A stretch of DNA of 64,000 nt from Adiantum capillus-veneris (GCA_014529385.2 CM043969.1:37383922-37447921); one strand, 5' to 3'. Shown: positions 1-11,490, counted from the stretch's first letter. Made by a program: numbers and translations. Notes: generated from the sequence alone by a model not told the origin.

Positions 1-1971
1 ACTCAAAGGCTTTATAATATATATGATGAAACAAGAATCAATAATAATTCACCCCTATATATCTACACCTCCATCTCAAGTTGTCATTTCTCTAAGTCAA
101 GCTTGGCATAGGAATAGTATGGAAACAATAACATTTTGGAAAGCAAGAATTTAGCTTTCTCAACTTTTGAAATGTTGCTATTGATATATATTCAACATCC
201 CCAAATGAGGACATCTTGACAAAGGTTATGATCCACTTAATAAGAATAACCATTAGTGATTAAACTGAAATCAAAATATTGCATGAATTTCTTCATGGTG
301 GAATGATTAAGACTTGAAACTTCAAACATCTTACAGACAAATCAGAATATCCAAAAAAATCAACAATATTTCTCAAATCTGTATGAAACTCCAGTAATCT
401 AAATAAAATACTCTCACTCAATGCGACACCATTTAACAAAAAAAAATATTTATATTGCATTTATAGAGGAATCCAGCCTCATAAAAATAATTACAAATGG
501 AGACAATGTTGTTGCTGTTAGGCTTCTCTTACAAGTATTTGTCTTTCTCATCTAGAGATTCATATACACGAGTATTTGTGTGTCTATGACACTAGGGAAG
601 ATAGTAGTACTATAGGGATGGCTTTTCTAAGAGCTCCTAGAGAGTACCTATTGATTCAAGATTCTACAAAAATCCTACTATTCTTATCAAAATCTTTTAA
701 CACGGTAGTGAAAGGTTCCTCACGGAACAAAAATAGGGTGATTTCCATCTCTGCGTATGGTTGCTTGCTCATGTCCTCTCAAAACAAGTTGACTCTGTAA
801 GTAAACAACAGATTATGTGAGCACAAAGTTATAAAGTACAAAATGATATCATTCTAATAATCTAATGACAACTATACAAAGAATAAATTATAAGAAATAT
901 CTTTGATGACTCTCCATAGATAACACAGCTTACTTACATTGTGAAACTCAATCACATGCTACAAAACTATAGATGGCGCACCAAAGCCATCAACAAAATA
1001 GCACCACCCAATGTTATGAGGTGTGAAGCCTAAACATTGAAAGACATAAAGAGGTTAATTCCCTCCAGCATGATAAACTTAAAGATGGAGATGATCTTAA
1101 GCTCTGAATGTAAGCTACAAGGGTAGTTTTCTCACCATTCTATCTTTATGTTGGAGATGAATCCTTGCAATGCCCATGCACTATTCACACCTCCTGTTCT
1201 TGTGGTATGCAAGTCATGTGAGTTGATGCTTTTTCCACCTTCGGGAGTAGAGGTTTCCAAGTAGTGCAAGTGAATGAAAGTAGAAGGAGGAGAATCTTGT
1301 TTCATGCTGTAATGCAGGTGAGAGAAGGGAGAGGAGCTAGCTTGGTGTGGAACTATGTGGTGGGCAAGGGGAAGAGATGGGGAAGAAGCTTGCTTGGTGC
1401 TACAATGGAGATGGGAGAAAGCTAGTAGAGAGATAATGTTGGACTATAGGGGGTGCATGTGGTTGTTGCAGCCATGGAGAGCTTGGAAAAGGGTTTGTAG
1501 AGAGAGAAAATCACTTTTAGCTATAGAATAGGTTTGGAAAGACTTTGGAGGGTGGAAAATGATGTTTTGAAATTTTTTGAAAAAAATTAATTTTTTGGAA
1601 TTTTTTAGTGCACGTTTTTGACTTTTGGAGGTCAAAAATACTTTTTTAACCATGAAATAGGTTAGGGGACCTTTTAAGGAGGGAAAACTTGAAATTTGAA
1701 ATTTTTTGAAATTTTGAAAATTTTAGTGTATTTTTAAATCCGGGCCAAAAAGTGGGGGAAAAAAGGTCAAAGCGGTCCCCCCCCCCCCCTCCCTTTCCCC
1801 TAGCCACCTCCCTTACCTTCTCACTAGGTAAGAGGCCATTAAGAGGTGTAAGGCTACCTTGTCCCCCTACTTTTTTGAGGGTATAGAGTGTGTCCACCAC
1901 CCTCTTCCTATTGGCTGGCCTCTAATTAACCTTAATCCCAAAGGGCCCCTAGAGGGTTCATATTTTTCCTA
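1..1971. other. AT-rich non-coding flank
   Basis: No convincing gene is visible. The open frames are short and lack recognisable motifs. The stretch holds homopolymer runs, including a C run near 1777-1790. The sequence changes abruptly at about 1971, where homology to the family A retrotransposon begins. It may be decayed transposon or intergenic DNA. Confidence 0.6.
1516..1740. repeat. two diverged copies of an A/T-rich direct repeat
   Basis: Two segments share the order ATAGGTT, then a GGAGGG box, then runs of GAAATTTTTTGAAA, then TTTTAGTG. The copies start near 1516 and 1652 and have drifted. They look like an old tandem duplication of about 130 bp. Confidence 0.4.
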
Positions 1972-1976
1972 ATGCC

Positions 1977-3218
1977 TTGCCTGACATCATGCATTTTTTG
2001 GAAACAGGGGAATGCCCATCAGATTTAACAAAGGGACAGAAGCAATGGCTGACGCGGAAGGCCACAAGGTATCGACTCATCAATGATGGTTTGTACTGTA
2101 AGGGTAAGGACCAAATACTCAGGAAGGTCCCTCTCTCTCACGAAATCACGGGAGTAATTGCTAGCTGTCACGACGGGGTTTGTGGTGGTCACTTTGCCCT
2201 AGACATAACAAGTAGGAAAATCTTGCAGGCAGGCTTCATATGGCCTAGCCTCAACCGTGATGTACACCATTGGTGCAAAACGTGTAAGTTGTGTCAAAAG
2301 GCCGGCACTAGGTCACTTATGCCTGAACCACAGACACCTATTCTCTCATATGGCCCATTTGAAAAATGGGGTATCGATGCCATTGGGCCATTACCTAGGG
2401 CCAACTCAGGAAAATTCTACATTATCAAGGGGGTCGACTACATGACTAGATGGGCAGAGGCTACAGCCACCACTAGAATCACAGCGATAGAGGTAGCTAA
2501 ATTTATCTACGAGCACATATGTTGTAGTTTTGGCACACCTTTAGAGATCATCTCTGATAGAGGGCTAGGTTTTAGAGCAGACTTGGTAGGAGAATTAATG
2601 CAGAAACTGGGCATTACAAGGAGGCACTCTTCACCATATTACCCTCAATGTAATGGCCTAGTTGAAAAGGTGAATGGAATGGTTTCTAAAATTATTACCA
2701 AGCAGGTAAACAATCATCCTGGAGACTGGGATAAGTATCTACTACCAGCTTTATGGGCCTACAAAACTTCATTTCGTACATCCTTGGGATTGACACCGTA
2801 TCATCTAGTATTTGGTAAGGAAGCAATCTTGCCCATTGAAGTGCAACTACAAAGTCTCAGAGTAATGGCAAGCCAGCTTCAACAGCCCAACATGCATTTG
2901 AGAGATCACATCATCAACTTGGAAAGACTGCAGCTGGACAGAGAAGAAGCAATAAATTATTATGCAGCACAAGCAGAGCATAGATGGCTTAGCTTTAACA
3001 AGCATCTCCGGAAAAAAGAATTGAAGAAAGGAATGTTGGTGCTCCACTACGACAATCGCTTCGACACACGCAAGGATAAGAAACTCCTGCTCCGATGGGA
3101 AGGCCCTTTCATCATCAGGAAAAAGTATGCCAATGGAAGCTACCAGCTTATGGCGGCTGATGGAAAACTTCATAAAACGAGGGTAAATGGTTGGCGACTT
3201 AAACCTTATTTTCTTTGA
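1977..3218 (+). pseudogene. gypsy integrase, 5'-truncated (family A)
   Basis: The 413-codon frame encodes a retroviral-type integrase, which would join element cDNA to chromosomal DNA in the nucleus. Visible parts are an HHCC zinc region (GVCGGHF, then HWCKTCKLC), the catalytic core with Asp in GIDAIGP, Asp in ISDRG and Glu in NGLVEKVNG, and a C-terminal part ending RVNGWRLKPYF. It lacks protease, RT and RNase H upstream, so it is a fragment of a polyprotein. The ATG at 1977 is an internal Met, not a natural start. Compared with the full copy it has substitutions such as Leu for Pro after SDRG. It is probably not expressed as a functional protein. Confidence 0.9.
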
Positions 3219-3326
3219 TTTTACCAGGCTCCACCAATTGACATTCCAGATGAGGACACACCATCAGCCGCCACCTCCGACGATAATGGTCAAACAGATG
3301 AGCTAGAGACATGAATGCCTCTAGCC

Positions 3327-3338
3327 AAAAGGGGAGGG
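3327..3338 (+). other. polypurine tract (family A fragment)
   Basis: The run AAAAGGGGAGGG lies four bases before the LTR start at 3343, where plus-strand DNA priming would occur. The same tract precedes the 3' LTR of the complete copy. Confidence 0.85.
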
Positions 3339-4156
3339 CTAATGATGGGGGCTTTTCACAAGTCAAGCTCCCATACCCCTCTTCTCTCGTCCCCACCCCA
3401 TGAAAACCCCCTCTTAGGGAGAGAGTGATAAAAGGAATTGGAAAAAATTAAGAAAAAAAATAAAGTATGATTATGTAAATATATAAGAAAGGTAAAATAG
3501 GCCACCTCATGCCTGCGGGGTAGCCCATCCCCACCTTGCCTCCTTTTTCTTCACTGTTGCCCCACCGGGTGTCCCTTTTCGTCTCCTCCACTCAAAAGGT
3601 CAACCCCCTCTCTCTTCCCTTTGTCCTTTCTCCTTTCTCTCTCCCCTCAAGCTACCCCACCTCTCACCAATAATGCACCCTAACTCACATGCAACTTACC
3701 CTATCTTCCAAAATAGTATACCCCACCCCCTCTTTCTCTCTCCTATCATATCCCATGACCGAAATACCCCCCTCTCTCTCTAAAGGGCGCCATGTCTCTT
3801 GTCTTGTAGCTAAATAACCTCCCCCACACTCACACACACTCAGTTTCACTGAAAAAGGTGCCCACAGACCCATCCCCACCCGGTGGTTACCTGATTTTTC
3901 TTGTGTTCACACACATCTGCACACAGATTCACCTCTGAACACACTCCCCTCTCTCCCCTCTTGTAATTACTTTATTCTCCATGTCACCTCTCACTTTTTT
4001 TCATCAACCCATCTCTTTCTCTTAGTCTCTCTCTCATGAGACTGTTGTTCTGGCACATATACACACAACCAGACAAGTGGGGCCCACAGTCACATGGCCT
4101 ATGTAGATAATGATTTCTTCATTTCTAAATTCTAGAATTTCTCCCCCCTCCTCCCC

Positions 4157-4165
4157 TATATAAAG
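4157..4165 (+). promoter_or_regulatory. TATA box of family A LTR
   Basis: TATATAAAG follows a C-rich tract and is conserved in the other family A LTRs (45962-45970 and 53659-53667). It is the likely core promoter for the element RNA, with transcription expected about 30 bases downstream. It lies about 300 bases before the AATAAA signal, which is consistent with a U3-R layout. Confidence 0.7.
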
Positions 4166-4629
4166 AGGGGTCACCATCACACTAAGGACACACACACAAC
4201 ATCACCAAAGAACACACTATGCACTGTGTGTGCACACACACCCACACCATCACCATCACTGCAATCACCATGCTTGTCTTGAGCATGACCTCTACACCCT
4301 TGGCTATGGAAGATGAAGGGCAACTAAATGAAGGATGATAGCCATAACCCTCGTGCCAGTCTTCGCCATCAACTCCCACCTATCCACCATGTGCTCTACC
4401 ACTCTCGCCCTTCTCATTCCCCTACCCTATGCTCCCCATTTCATCGCCTTATTCTCTAAATAAAGCATGAGGTTTTGTGAGTATGTTTTCTTGCAATGTT
4501 TCTCCCATGTGAGGTGTGCGGAATCGCCACCTAATTTTGTGTTTGGAGTGAGCTTGTGTATGTGTGAAGGGTGTGCGGATTCGCCATCCTTTTGTGGTGC
4601 CTAAGTACTAAGCCGCTATACCCCCTCCC

Positions 4630-4670
<41 letters not shown>

Positions 4671-4759
4671 TGATCTCATTCCCTTTCCTCTTCATCATTA
4701 CTCCCAAGCATTCATCTCTCTTGGATGAAAAATTTGTTATGGTGGTGTGTTGTTTGCGT

Positions 4760-4787
4760 CCTAGCCGCTGAAGCTAGGTGGTGCCCC
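4760..4787 (+). promoter_or_regulatory. hairpin plus PBS-like box in LTR (family A)
   Basis: CCTAGC and GCTAGG can pair around a 7-base loop, followed at once by GGTGGTGCCCC. The last nine bases match the start of the family's primer-binding site (TGGTGCCCC). The same arrangement recurs in family B LTRs. Confidence 0.6.
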
Positions 4788-4879
4788 TGTTTGCTTTACC
4801 ATGACAGGCTCGAGGCGCGCCATCCGGTCCCCGGTGTTTTAGAGGCCGTCGGGGTTCGGGGTTCGCTTTGCTCCCGTCA

Positions 4880-5792
4880 CTCCAACTACCTGTATCGCCG
4901 AAGGTATCTCCACATTTGAGAATACCTCAGCTCAATGAAAACATTATGCTATCAACCCTCAACAATGTAGGTTATGCAGCAAAACGTATAGCCAAGTCTC
5001 AAAAATAGCTATCATCCAGACCAAGTCTCAAAAATGGTGGGACTACCGTACTAGCGAAAAGATGTCCCCACAAAAGCGTACAATGGCAATATCCACAAAG
5101 ACGTACAAGTCTTTCATGATGCTCAAACAAGCACCAAAATCATATGCATGCAAAGAAATATCCCTACAAGGAGTCAAACTACTCTCAAAAGAGCTCAAAC
5201 ACTGTCAAAAGTGCCAACATATGCATGTACGCATAAAAACCTACTCCCACTAGAATCAGAATATCACAAGCACTGAAACATGTAGCTTGTGAGTCACCGT
5301 CGATGCCGTAGCCAAAGCCAATATCAAGGCCAAGAAGCACAAAGAAATCTAACTAAACAACTCTATGTACATGTACTTGTACCTGTACCTGTACCTGTAT
5401 CTATAGGTTGAAGAAGACAATGCCGTCAAACTCCCACTCTATGTGTGTATATGAGGCCACTCCAAAAGAGGCTACACACTCCCGAATGAGCCGTGGGCTC
5501 TCGTAGATGGAAGAGACTGCAACAATGGTACATGTAACTGGCTATGGAAGCTATGCAACACGAACTACCAAAGGAGGACTGAAAAATTTAGCTCCTAAAC
5601 TATAGCTCAAATAAGGTTTTTGATGGCGCAAATGGCTCCAAAAGGGGGGGTAAAACTTCAGGACACATGCTAGAAACGCTCTCGGAATGCTGAATTTGCT
5701 AGTGCCAAAGTTGGAACCCTATTTAAAATCTTGAAAGTGTGCGCGTGTGCGTACGGAAGCGATTTTGGTAATGAAACCTCTTTGATACCAGA
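4880..5792. other. non-coding remnant, possible leader of a minus-strand element
   Basis: No gene is recognisable. The right end carries the complement of TGGTATCAAAG at 5780-5790, a plausible initiator-Met primer-binding site for an element read leftward from the candidate LTR at 5793. The interior would then be a truncated leader cut off by the family A fragment. Confidence 0.4.
5366..5402. repeat. short GTACCT/GTACAT microsatellite
   Basis: Five to six near-perfect hexamer repeats ending TGTATCTATA. Confidence 0.7.
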
Positions 5793-6052
5793 TGAAGGAG
5801 AGGAGCCGGGAGCACAGCAAAAGAGGAAGAGGAATATGCATGCACACTCACACACACACCACCATAGACACACACACAGGTTGGAGGGGGAGAGCCGACA
5901 GTGTACCACCTTTCTTTCTTCTCTATCTTATGCACTAAGGCACAATACAGATTGTACTTAGTGTTAGTGGCTCACACAAGTGTATAACTATACACTTAGG
6001 GTTAGTAGTAGTTAGTGATGGGCGGTCGGCCACATGGCCATTAAACCTAACA
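5793..6052 (-). repeat. candidate copia-type LTR (5' LTR, minus orientation)
   Basis: A 260-bp segment with TG...CA ends (TGAAGG to CTAACA). It is directly flanked on its left by the complement of a TGGTATCAAAG primer-binding site. It is rich in CA repeats, as the copia E LTR is. No partner LTR and no coding region are seen, so it may be a fragment or a non-autonomous element. Confidence 0.4.
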
Positions 6053-6217
6053 CTTTGGATTGTTAATGAGCTGGATTTTAGGTACCCAAAAGTGTTTGGT
6101 TCCTTGCATGATGGTATAATGAGGATGGATACAATGGCAAATAGTGGATATAGGACTTGAGTCTTTCCTGCTTCTTATAGATTTGTTGTCTTGAGAGGAG
6201 CTTTTCACTCTTCATGG

Positions 6218-6708
6218 CTATGAGAAAAATGCTACTCTTAATTGGCCGCCTTTAAGTGTTAAGTGTAAAGTCTTTTCATCCCAGTCCTGAATAGTTTTAT
6301 AGGTTCTCATCCATGGAACTCCTATCACCATATCCTCATTCATATGTTCATTTGGAATGCAAATGAAGGTGTGTGGGCACATAAATCCATGCACAAAGAT
6401 GTTGATATTAATTGGATCCAATGTCGGTGTGAACTCTTTGTGAAATCCTTGAATTTAGCTCTACAATATTCTAGAGGTTGGGTTGTCTCTTTTTTGTATG
6501 TGGATTAGTTGACAGCAATGAGTCATGCACCTGTGTCGGCTAGTACTTTAACTTTGAATTCATCTTTTAGTGTCACTGTTATTTGCATCACCAATCCATC
6601 CAACCATTCATTATCTATCTCCACTTCATCATCACCTAAAGATTGAGTAAAGTAGTGATGGTGAACTTGAAGGATATTGAGTGATAACACTTCAAGGATT
6701 GGTCGCAT
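6218..6708 (-). pseudogene. retroviral-type aspartic protease remnant
   Basis: Two short minus-strand frames together resemble a retroelement protease. The first ends in VLADTGA, matching the catalytic D-[ST]-G-A motif; the second contains VIGVPWMRTY, like the conserved G-x-P/D-W-L flap region after the active site. Stops and frame changes separate them, so the piece is not functional. On this strand it lies downstream of an integrase remnant, the reverse of the usual gypsy order, which points to rearrangement or two different source elements. Confidence 0.5.
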
Positions 6709-6719
6709 TGCAGCTGTCT

Positions 6720-7620
6720 CTTCTAAATCCGAATGTGTGCCTCTTCTTATGCTTGTTTAATCACTTGTTGTAGTTTGAGATTTTGTCCTTTTGTTGCATG
6801 CATTCTTTGTTGCAAGAGGTCATTAGTTAATGGTAGGTGGGATTTTTGAATACGACATCCACTAATCCAGTTTTCCATCACCTCTTCATCTAAGGTAGAT
6901 AGTTTGATAGCCCCGCTTGGATACACATTTTCAATGACAAAGGTCCATGTCCTTTCTTCTTGAATTTGGGGATGTGTTGTTTCAAGGAGTAGACTAGTAC
7001 CAAATCCCCTTGTTTGGAGATATTTGTTAACAAATGCGAGTCAAAGAACTATTCTTGTTTCTATTGTTGTGCATAGATATGTGCTATAGCTGACAGCCTC
7101 TGTTCATCTAGTTGCTCTGACAACTTGTGGTCCTTCCATTGCAATTTGTGTGCAACTCTAAGAGTGGGTAACAAGAACTCCACGGGTAGTATCACGTCTA
7201 GTCCATAGACCAAGTTGAAAGGAGATGCATTCATAGCTATTTTGAATGGCACTCTATAAGCCCACAAGGTTGAATGAAGATGCATTTCCCAGTCAATCCT
7301 TCCCATACTAACAATCATGGCTAGCACCAAGCTCAGGATCTTGTTTGTATGTTCAGGTTGACCATTTGCTTGAGGATGATAGGGTACAGATTTGTTATGG
7401 ATCACCATAAACTTGTTCAACAAGTGTTCTATCATCTCATTGATAAAATATATTCCTCGATCACTTACCAGCTCAATAGGAAGTACGTACCTCGTGAATA
7501 TGCACTCATACAAGAATGTTATAGTGGTTCTAACATTGTTCATCCTACGGCTCTTGCGTCAGCCCATTTGGTCAAATAATCCATGGCCACAATAATATAC
7601 TACACTTGAGTCTTTTATGA
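6720..7620 (-). pseudogene. gypsy integrase remnant
   Basis: Minus-strand translation shows MDYLTKWADARAV, then a frame change, then a 160-codon frame with LVSDRG and YHPQANGQPEHTNK, the second and third blocks of the integrase core. The expected catalytic Glu after NGQ-P is retained (PEHTN). A further frame near 6750-6950 reads TFVIENVYPSGAIKL, like the C-terminal domain. Sequence and codon pattern differ from the integrases of families A, B and C and look closer to common plant gypsy elements. Stops and frameshifts make it a fossil. Confidence 0.7.
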
Positions 7621-7647
7621 TGGTGGCTGTATTGGACAGACAAATTC

Positions 7648-7961
7648 TGTTGGAATTAGAGTTGCAAGAAAACATACACGGCTTGGAGAAGACAAGGAAG
7701 CTCAAGGCACACAACAGAGAGTGTATTACTTAGTGTGCTATTATGGAAAGATAGATAGCCCTAGAATGATGGGTGTATAAACAATGCACGGGGGAAAACC
7801 CCTCTTCGTGAAGGGGAAAAATGCATCAATGGTCCTAAGTGTGTTCACACACATCACTACCAAATGTATATGGTAACAAATCCCCCCTGGAGTGATGCGG
7901 TGAATGAAAGCTGGCACATGATTAAAGGGAAGTGCCATGCCCTAAGGACATGATCAGTCCA
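7648..7961 (-). repeat. 3' LTR of a decayed copia element
   Basis: Begins TGTTGGAATTAG, a very common copia LTR start, and ends at CCA about position 7961. It is bordered by the complement of a purine tract (CAAAGGGGAG). The neighbouring minus-strand RNase H frame stops at its edge, as expected for a copia 3' end. Confidence 0.65.
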
Positions 7962-8860
7962 CAAAGGGGAGTAAGCCTAAAGCTTTGCAGAAAGATTCAA
8001 CCTTCTCATGAGACAATGCCTTTGTGAAAAGATCTGCAAGATTGTCATGTGTTGGCACATAAGCCAAGCTGATCTCTCCTATTGAGAGCCTCACCCTGAC
8101 ATAGTGGTAATGCACCTCAATGTACTTTGTGAAAGCATAAAAAATTGGGTTCCTCACAACTGCCAAGGCACTCTGACTATCATTGTAGATAGTGTTCGCA
8201 GTGTCTTGTCCAACACCCAAATCATCCATAAGGCGTCTAAGCCATACACACTCAACCATAGCTATGAAGACTAGCCTGTACTCAGCCTTACAACTAGAAG
8301 TGGCCATAGTGAATTGCTTCTTGATCAATTATGATATACATGAACTGCCAAGCATGAAACAAAAACCACTTGTATACACTCACGTGTCAAAACAACCAAC
8401 CCAATTTGAGTCCAAAAAAGCATGTAAGTATGGCGGCTATGATCTCCCCTTAGGATAAAACAAGCCAAGATGTAAGGTGCCACTCAAGTAATAAAAAAAT
8501 CCTCTTGACAACCTGCCAATGCTTAGACAATAGGCTATGCATAAATTTGTTGACCTGTGAAACTGCAAACCGAATACCCCGCCTCGTGTTGCATACATAA
8601 ATGAGGCATCCAGCAGCATTTTGGTAAAGACTGGCATCTATAGGATTGTCAACATCATGAACACTCAATTTCAAACCTGTTTCCATGGGAGTGCCAATAG
8701 GTTTGCAATTTTTAAGTCCAAACTTACATATCAATGTCTCTATATAGCTTTTTTGACACAAGGAAATACCACCATCACACTTCTTAAACTGTATACCCAA
8801 CTCATTAAATCTATCCAATATTGTAGACTAACTAAAAGAGTTTTACAAAAGAGTTCCTAG
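7954..8860 (-). pseudogene. copia RT C-terminus and RNase H, broken
   Basis: A minus-strand reading gives the RT connection region (CQKSYIETL, KPIGTPMETGLKLS, LIYVCNTRRGIRFAVS, MHSLLSKHWQVVKRI) followed by RNase H (SSCKAEYR, IYNDSQSALAV, KYIEVHYHYVR, HDNLADLFTKAL). The catalytic Glu of the usual EAEY motif has become Lys (KAEY). Several frame breaks separate the parts, and gag, protease, integrase and most of RT are absent. The product would have been the copia polyprotein C-terminus that copies element RNA into DNA. The left end meets its LTR; the right end abuts the CACTA-type fragment. Confidence 0.8.
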
Positions 8861-8861
8861 C

Positions 8862-9495
8862 AAAAATCAGTAGTCAATCTCTCATGTTCTATAAGAGCTG
8901 ATGCACCAAAGATGTATATCTCAACCTGTACTTCTGCATCTTTGTCATCAAACTCCACTTCTTCGTCACTCTCCACATCAACTTGAGTAGTTGAAAGCTC
9001 ATTTCTAGGTTCAGGCATCTGCTCACCACTGACCTCCAGCTCAAGATCCAAACTTACATCATTTTTTGGCCGTGCACTTTGTTCATGAATCTCCTCAATC
9101 TCAACTTACAATCCTTCACACGCTTTCTTGCTCCATGGAGCAACTTGAACAACATAGAGCTTACGCGGTTTAACAGATATATTTCATTATTTTCTCTCCA
9201 TAGTGGATCTATTGTGAATGCAACTTGTTCACAATGCTGCAAAAGTACAAACGTATCCCGCGCATCTGCCCACACCCACCTAGAGTTCCCTTGAATCAAT
9301 CCACTCTTATCTTTGTGCGCAATTGCATTAGGGCCATTGGTGATAACTTTGAACTACTTGACATCAAAGATAGAAATATCAAACTTTCTAAAGTTAATCT
9401 TCAAGATGTCTTGGATGTAGCCAAAGTATTCAAGCTGGCTAGTCTCAGTGTTCTCATCTCTAGCACTACTCCTACTTTCTGGGACGAAGCTTGCC
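8862..9495 (-). pseudogene. CACTA-type (En/Spm) transposon protein remnant, DUF4216-like
   Basis: Minus-strand translation gives YFGYIQDILKINF, FDISIFDVK, a stop where Trp is expected, FKVITNGPN, then VWADARDTFVLLQHCEQVAF and a Ser/Glu/Asp-rich tail ending near 8862. The order (YxG-I-x-D-I-L, then F-x-V-x-x-F-x-x-x-W, then PFVLAxQ-x-QVF) is what I recall for the DUF4216 domain that follows TNP2-type transposases in plant CACTA elements. The in-frame stop and further frame changes show decay. No terminal inverted repeats were found. The assignment rests on motif pattern only. Confidence 0.5.
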
Positions 9496-9975
9496 CTAAG
9501 GCCTTGCCCTAAGGCTGTGCCCTAAGGCCACTGTCGAAGGTGAACCTTAGTTTATCTATATGTTGCACTCTAAAGTGTCTCCCATGCGACAAGAAAGCTC
9601 CATATTTGAGATACTGCAGCCACAAAATTAAAACAAACTTAAAGTTGCTAAAGTAATGTGATCAATGTGGACTTGAAAAAGGAAGTTGTGAAAATTTACA
9701 TGCTAATCACAACCCCTTGACATCTCATCTTCCTCTTCAGGGTCGATGCATGAATAGCTGGTACACTAGCTACCCATTTTTGGGGGTGGTAGCAAGGGGG
9801 TGGGCTGGTTGGTATCTAGGTGAGTAAACATTGAGAATCTTTTATAAGGTTTTATTTGAAAATTGTTCATCAGAAGTCTTGAGCAGCGAGCTGGATTTAA
9901 AAACTTTAAAAATTATCTTTTCAGTTTCAACTGTGTGTGTGAAAGTAGTGCGGGGGAGACCACCTTACTCCACAA

Positions 9976-10199
9976 TCATGATGCCTCCTGCTCGACGGTT
10001 GCAGAGGGGGGGCAACTCGGGTGGCCAAGCAGCTCCTGCAGCTGAAGCAAAATCAGCCACAATTATTGGGAGACAGAAGAGGGCCCGTCATTCAGCTCCC
10101 TCGCCTGATCCACCCTTGGACTCCCCTGCTGGAAAGAGGAAGAAGAAGGTCTTGACTCCTTCACCAAAGCCCTGTCCTCCTATAGCAAAGAAACATTAA
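9976..10199 (+). CDS. exon-like frame with basic nuclear-type N-terminus, unknown gene
   Basis: An ATG at 9976 (MMPPARRLQRGG) opens a 74-codon frame rich in Ala, Pro, Ser, Lys and Arg, including GKRKKK, which resembles a nuclear localisation signal. It ends at TAA 10197-10199, or the true exon may end at an unseen splice site before it. A non-coding stretch separates it from exon-like frames at 11085 and 11553 on the same strand, so it may be the first exon of that unrecognised gene. Composition is low-complexity and gives no domain assignment. It could be a chance frame. Confidence 0.35.
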
Positions 10200-11084
10200 A
10201 AAATGGCAGATGTTGTAACCCCCAACACTGAGGTACTACTGAATCTTAGTGTTGCTGGCTGTCTCTGCACAATTTATTGTTGTAGCTTGTTTCCAAGGTC
10301 CATGTAAGCTCTTTTAATCTTGCTTTGAAGCAAACCTAAGTTAGAGTCCAGATGTTTGTAGATGCATTCAAGCTTCATAAGCTAATCTGCATGCATTCAA
10401 GCTTGCATTGAAAACCCGTATAGAGGCATGCATGCATGCATTCAAGCTTGCATTGAAACCCTGTGTAGAGGCATGCATGCATTCAAGCATATATATTTGT
10501 GCACATTGCATTTTTTACTGAACTTCAATTGGCTAGCTGCACATGCATTCATGTCTTGTACATAGTTGGGACCGTACTCGTATGGATTGCAAATCATAGT
10601 GCTATGAAGAAGCATGAATTAGTGATACTCTATCAGTGTGGTAGCTACCACCTGCAACACTCATTTAATATAGGGAAACTGCATCATATATCATCAAGAT
10701 TGTAGCATTCAGCATTCTACAAAAAACATAACAAGTTGGTAGCATTATGTTAGCTAGCTACCAATCAAAAAGTTCATTTAGCAAAGAAATACCAAGGTGG
10801 TAGTTACATGGTAGCTATCTGTCTAGGACACAGGTTGTACCACCTATTCATGCACATGCCCAGCCTGCTTCTGCTCCTGCTCAATGCAACAATTGATGTT
10901 TAATGTGAAAACTTCTATAAAATTGTGATATTATAAATGCTCACCATGACTAAGTTATCTAAGTTTTCATTAAATTTATGGCCGTGTATGTTTCAAGCTT
11001 AAGTGTTGAACCATACTCCAATCATACTTCCATACCCGTTTGCATTTTTCGTATGGAAACAACTATGGTCTTATGTTTTTCCCT
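10200..11084. other. non-coding, intron-like, with short repeats
   Basis: No coding signal is seen. The stretch contains the tandem repeat at 10389-10492 and several GGTAGCTACC-like palindromes (near 10640, 10758, 10800). It ends in TTTTACAAG, a plausible splice acceptor, just before the next coding-like frame. Confidence 0.45.
10389..10492. repeat. tandem repeat of about 50 bp, 2.5 copies
   Basis: The unit GCATTCAAGCTTGCATTGAA plus ACCC-GT-TAGAGGCATGCAT recurs two and a half times. Each copy contains HindIII-like AAGCTT and GCATGC palindromes. Confidence 0.75.
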
Positions 11085-11490
11085 ATATTTTACAAGGCAA
11101 AGGCCGTTGGTGCACTCCATATGTGCCATTTGAAAGGAAGACTGTTTGTTACATGACAAAGCATCAAGCACATGAAGTATACGACCTCCCCAACTTTGGA
11201 GTGGATGCTCGACTGCTGACTGAGGCATATTTCACCAACAAAGATTGGTTGAAATGCTTTAAGGAGGTGCCAAAGAGGGGCAGCAAAGTAAAACGTAGAG
11301 ATGTGAAGCCAGAGCTCTGGAGAGGTTTTATGTATTGTTCACACCTGCGTAGCAAGAACCTCCTGGAAATTATGGTATGGAGGTGACTAAAGGATTTGCT
11401 AGAGGCTTTCTATATGAGCAGTTGAAGGGACAGGTTGACTGGGCCTTGTTTTCAGAAAGTATTGTCACAAACATGGATCCAGAAAAATGA
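11085..11490 (+). pseudogene. unknown plant gene fragment, frameshifted
   Basis: After a possible acceptor at about 11084 the frame reads GKGRWCTPYVPFERKTVCYM and continues with good codon usage to about 11355 (CSHLRSKN). There a change of frame is needed to continue as PPGNYGMEVTKGFARGFLYE and QVDWALFSE before a TGA near 11488. No family is recognised. Richness in Trp, Tyr and Cys and the absence of motifs in the other strand suggest real ancient coding sequence. It lies upstream of the RING-type frame and may be the same gene. The frame change could be an unrecognised intron. Confidence 0.4.

Larger units (their letters stand above)
1972..4879 (+). mobile_element. 5'-truncated Ty3/gypsy element, family A
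   Basis: This block matches the 3' third of the complete family A element almost base for base: 1972 onward corresponds to about 51460 onward, and the match runs to the LTR end. It keeps most of the integrase, the polypurine tract and one 3' LTR. Protease, reverse transcriptase and the 5' LTR are missing. The left break lies in the linker between RNase H and integrase, so the truncation was not at an LTR edge; incomplete insertion or later deletion could explain it. A target duplication cannot be tested because the left end is lost. Confidence 0.9.
3343..4879 (+). repeat. 3' LTR of truncated family A element
   Basis: Starts TGATGGGGGC and ends CTCCCGTCA, giving TG...CA ends; 1537 bp. It aligns along its whole length with the two LTRs of the complete element (1555 and 1554 bp). 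Differences are mainly short indels and a longer CT microsatellite near 4637-4668. It contains a TATA box, an AATAAA signal at 4459-4464 and the hairpin plus GGTGGTGCCCC box near its 3' end. Confidence 0.92.
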
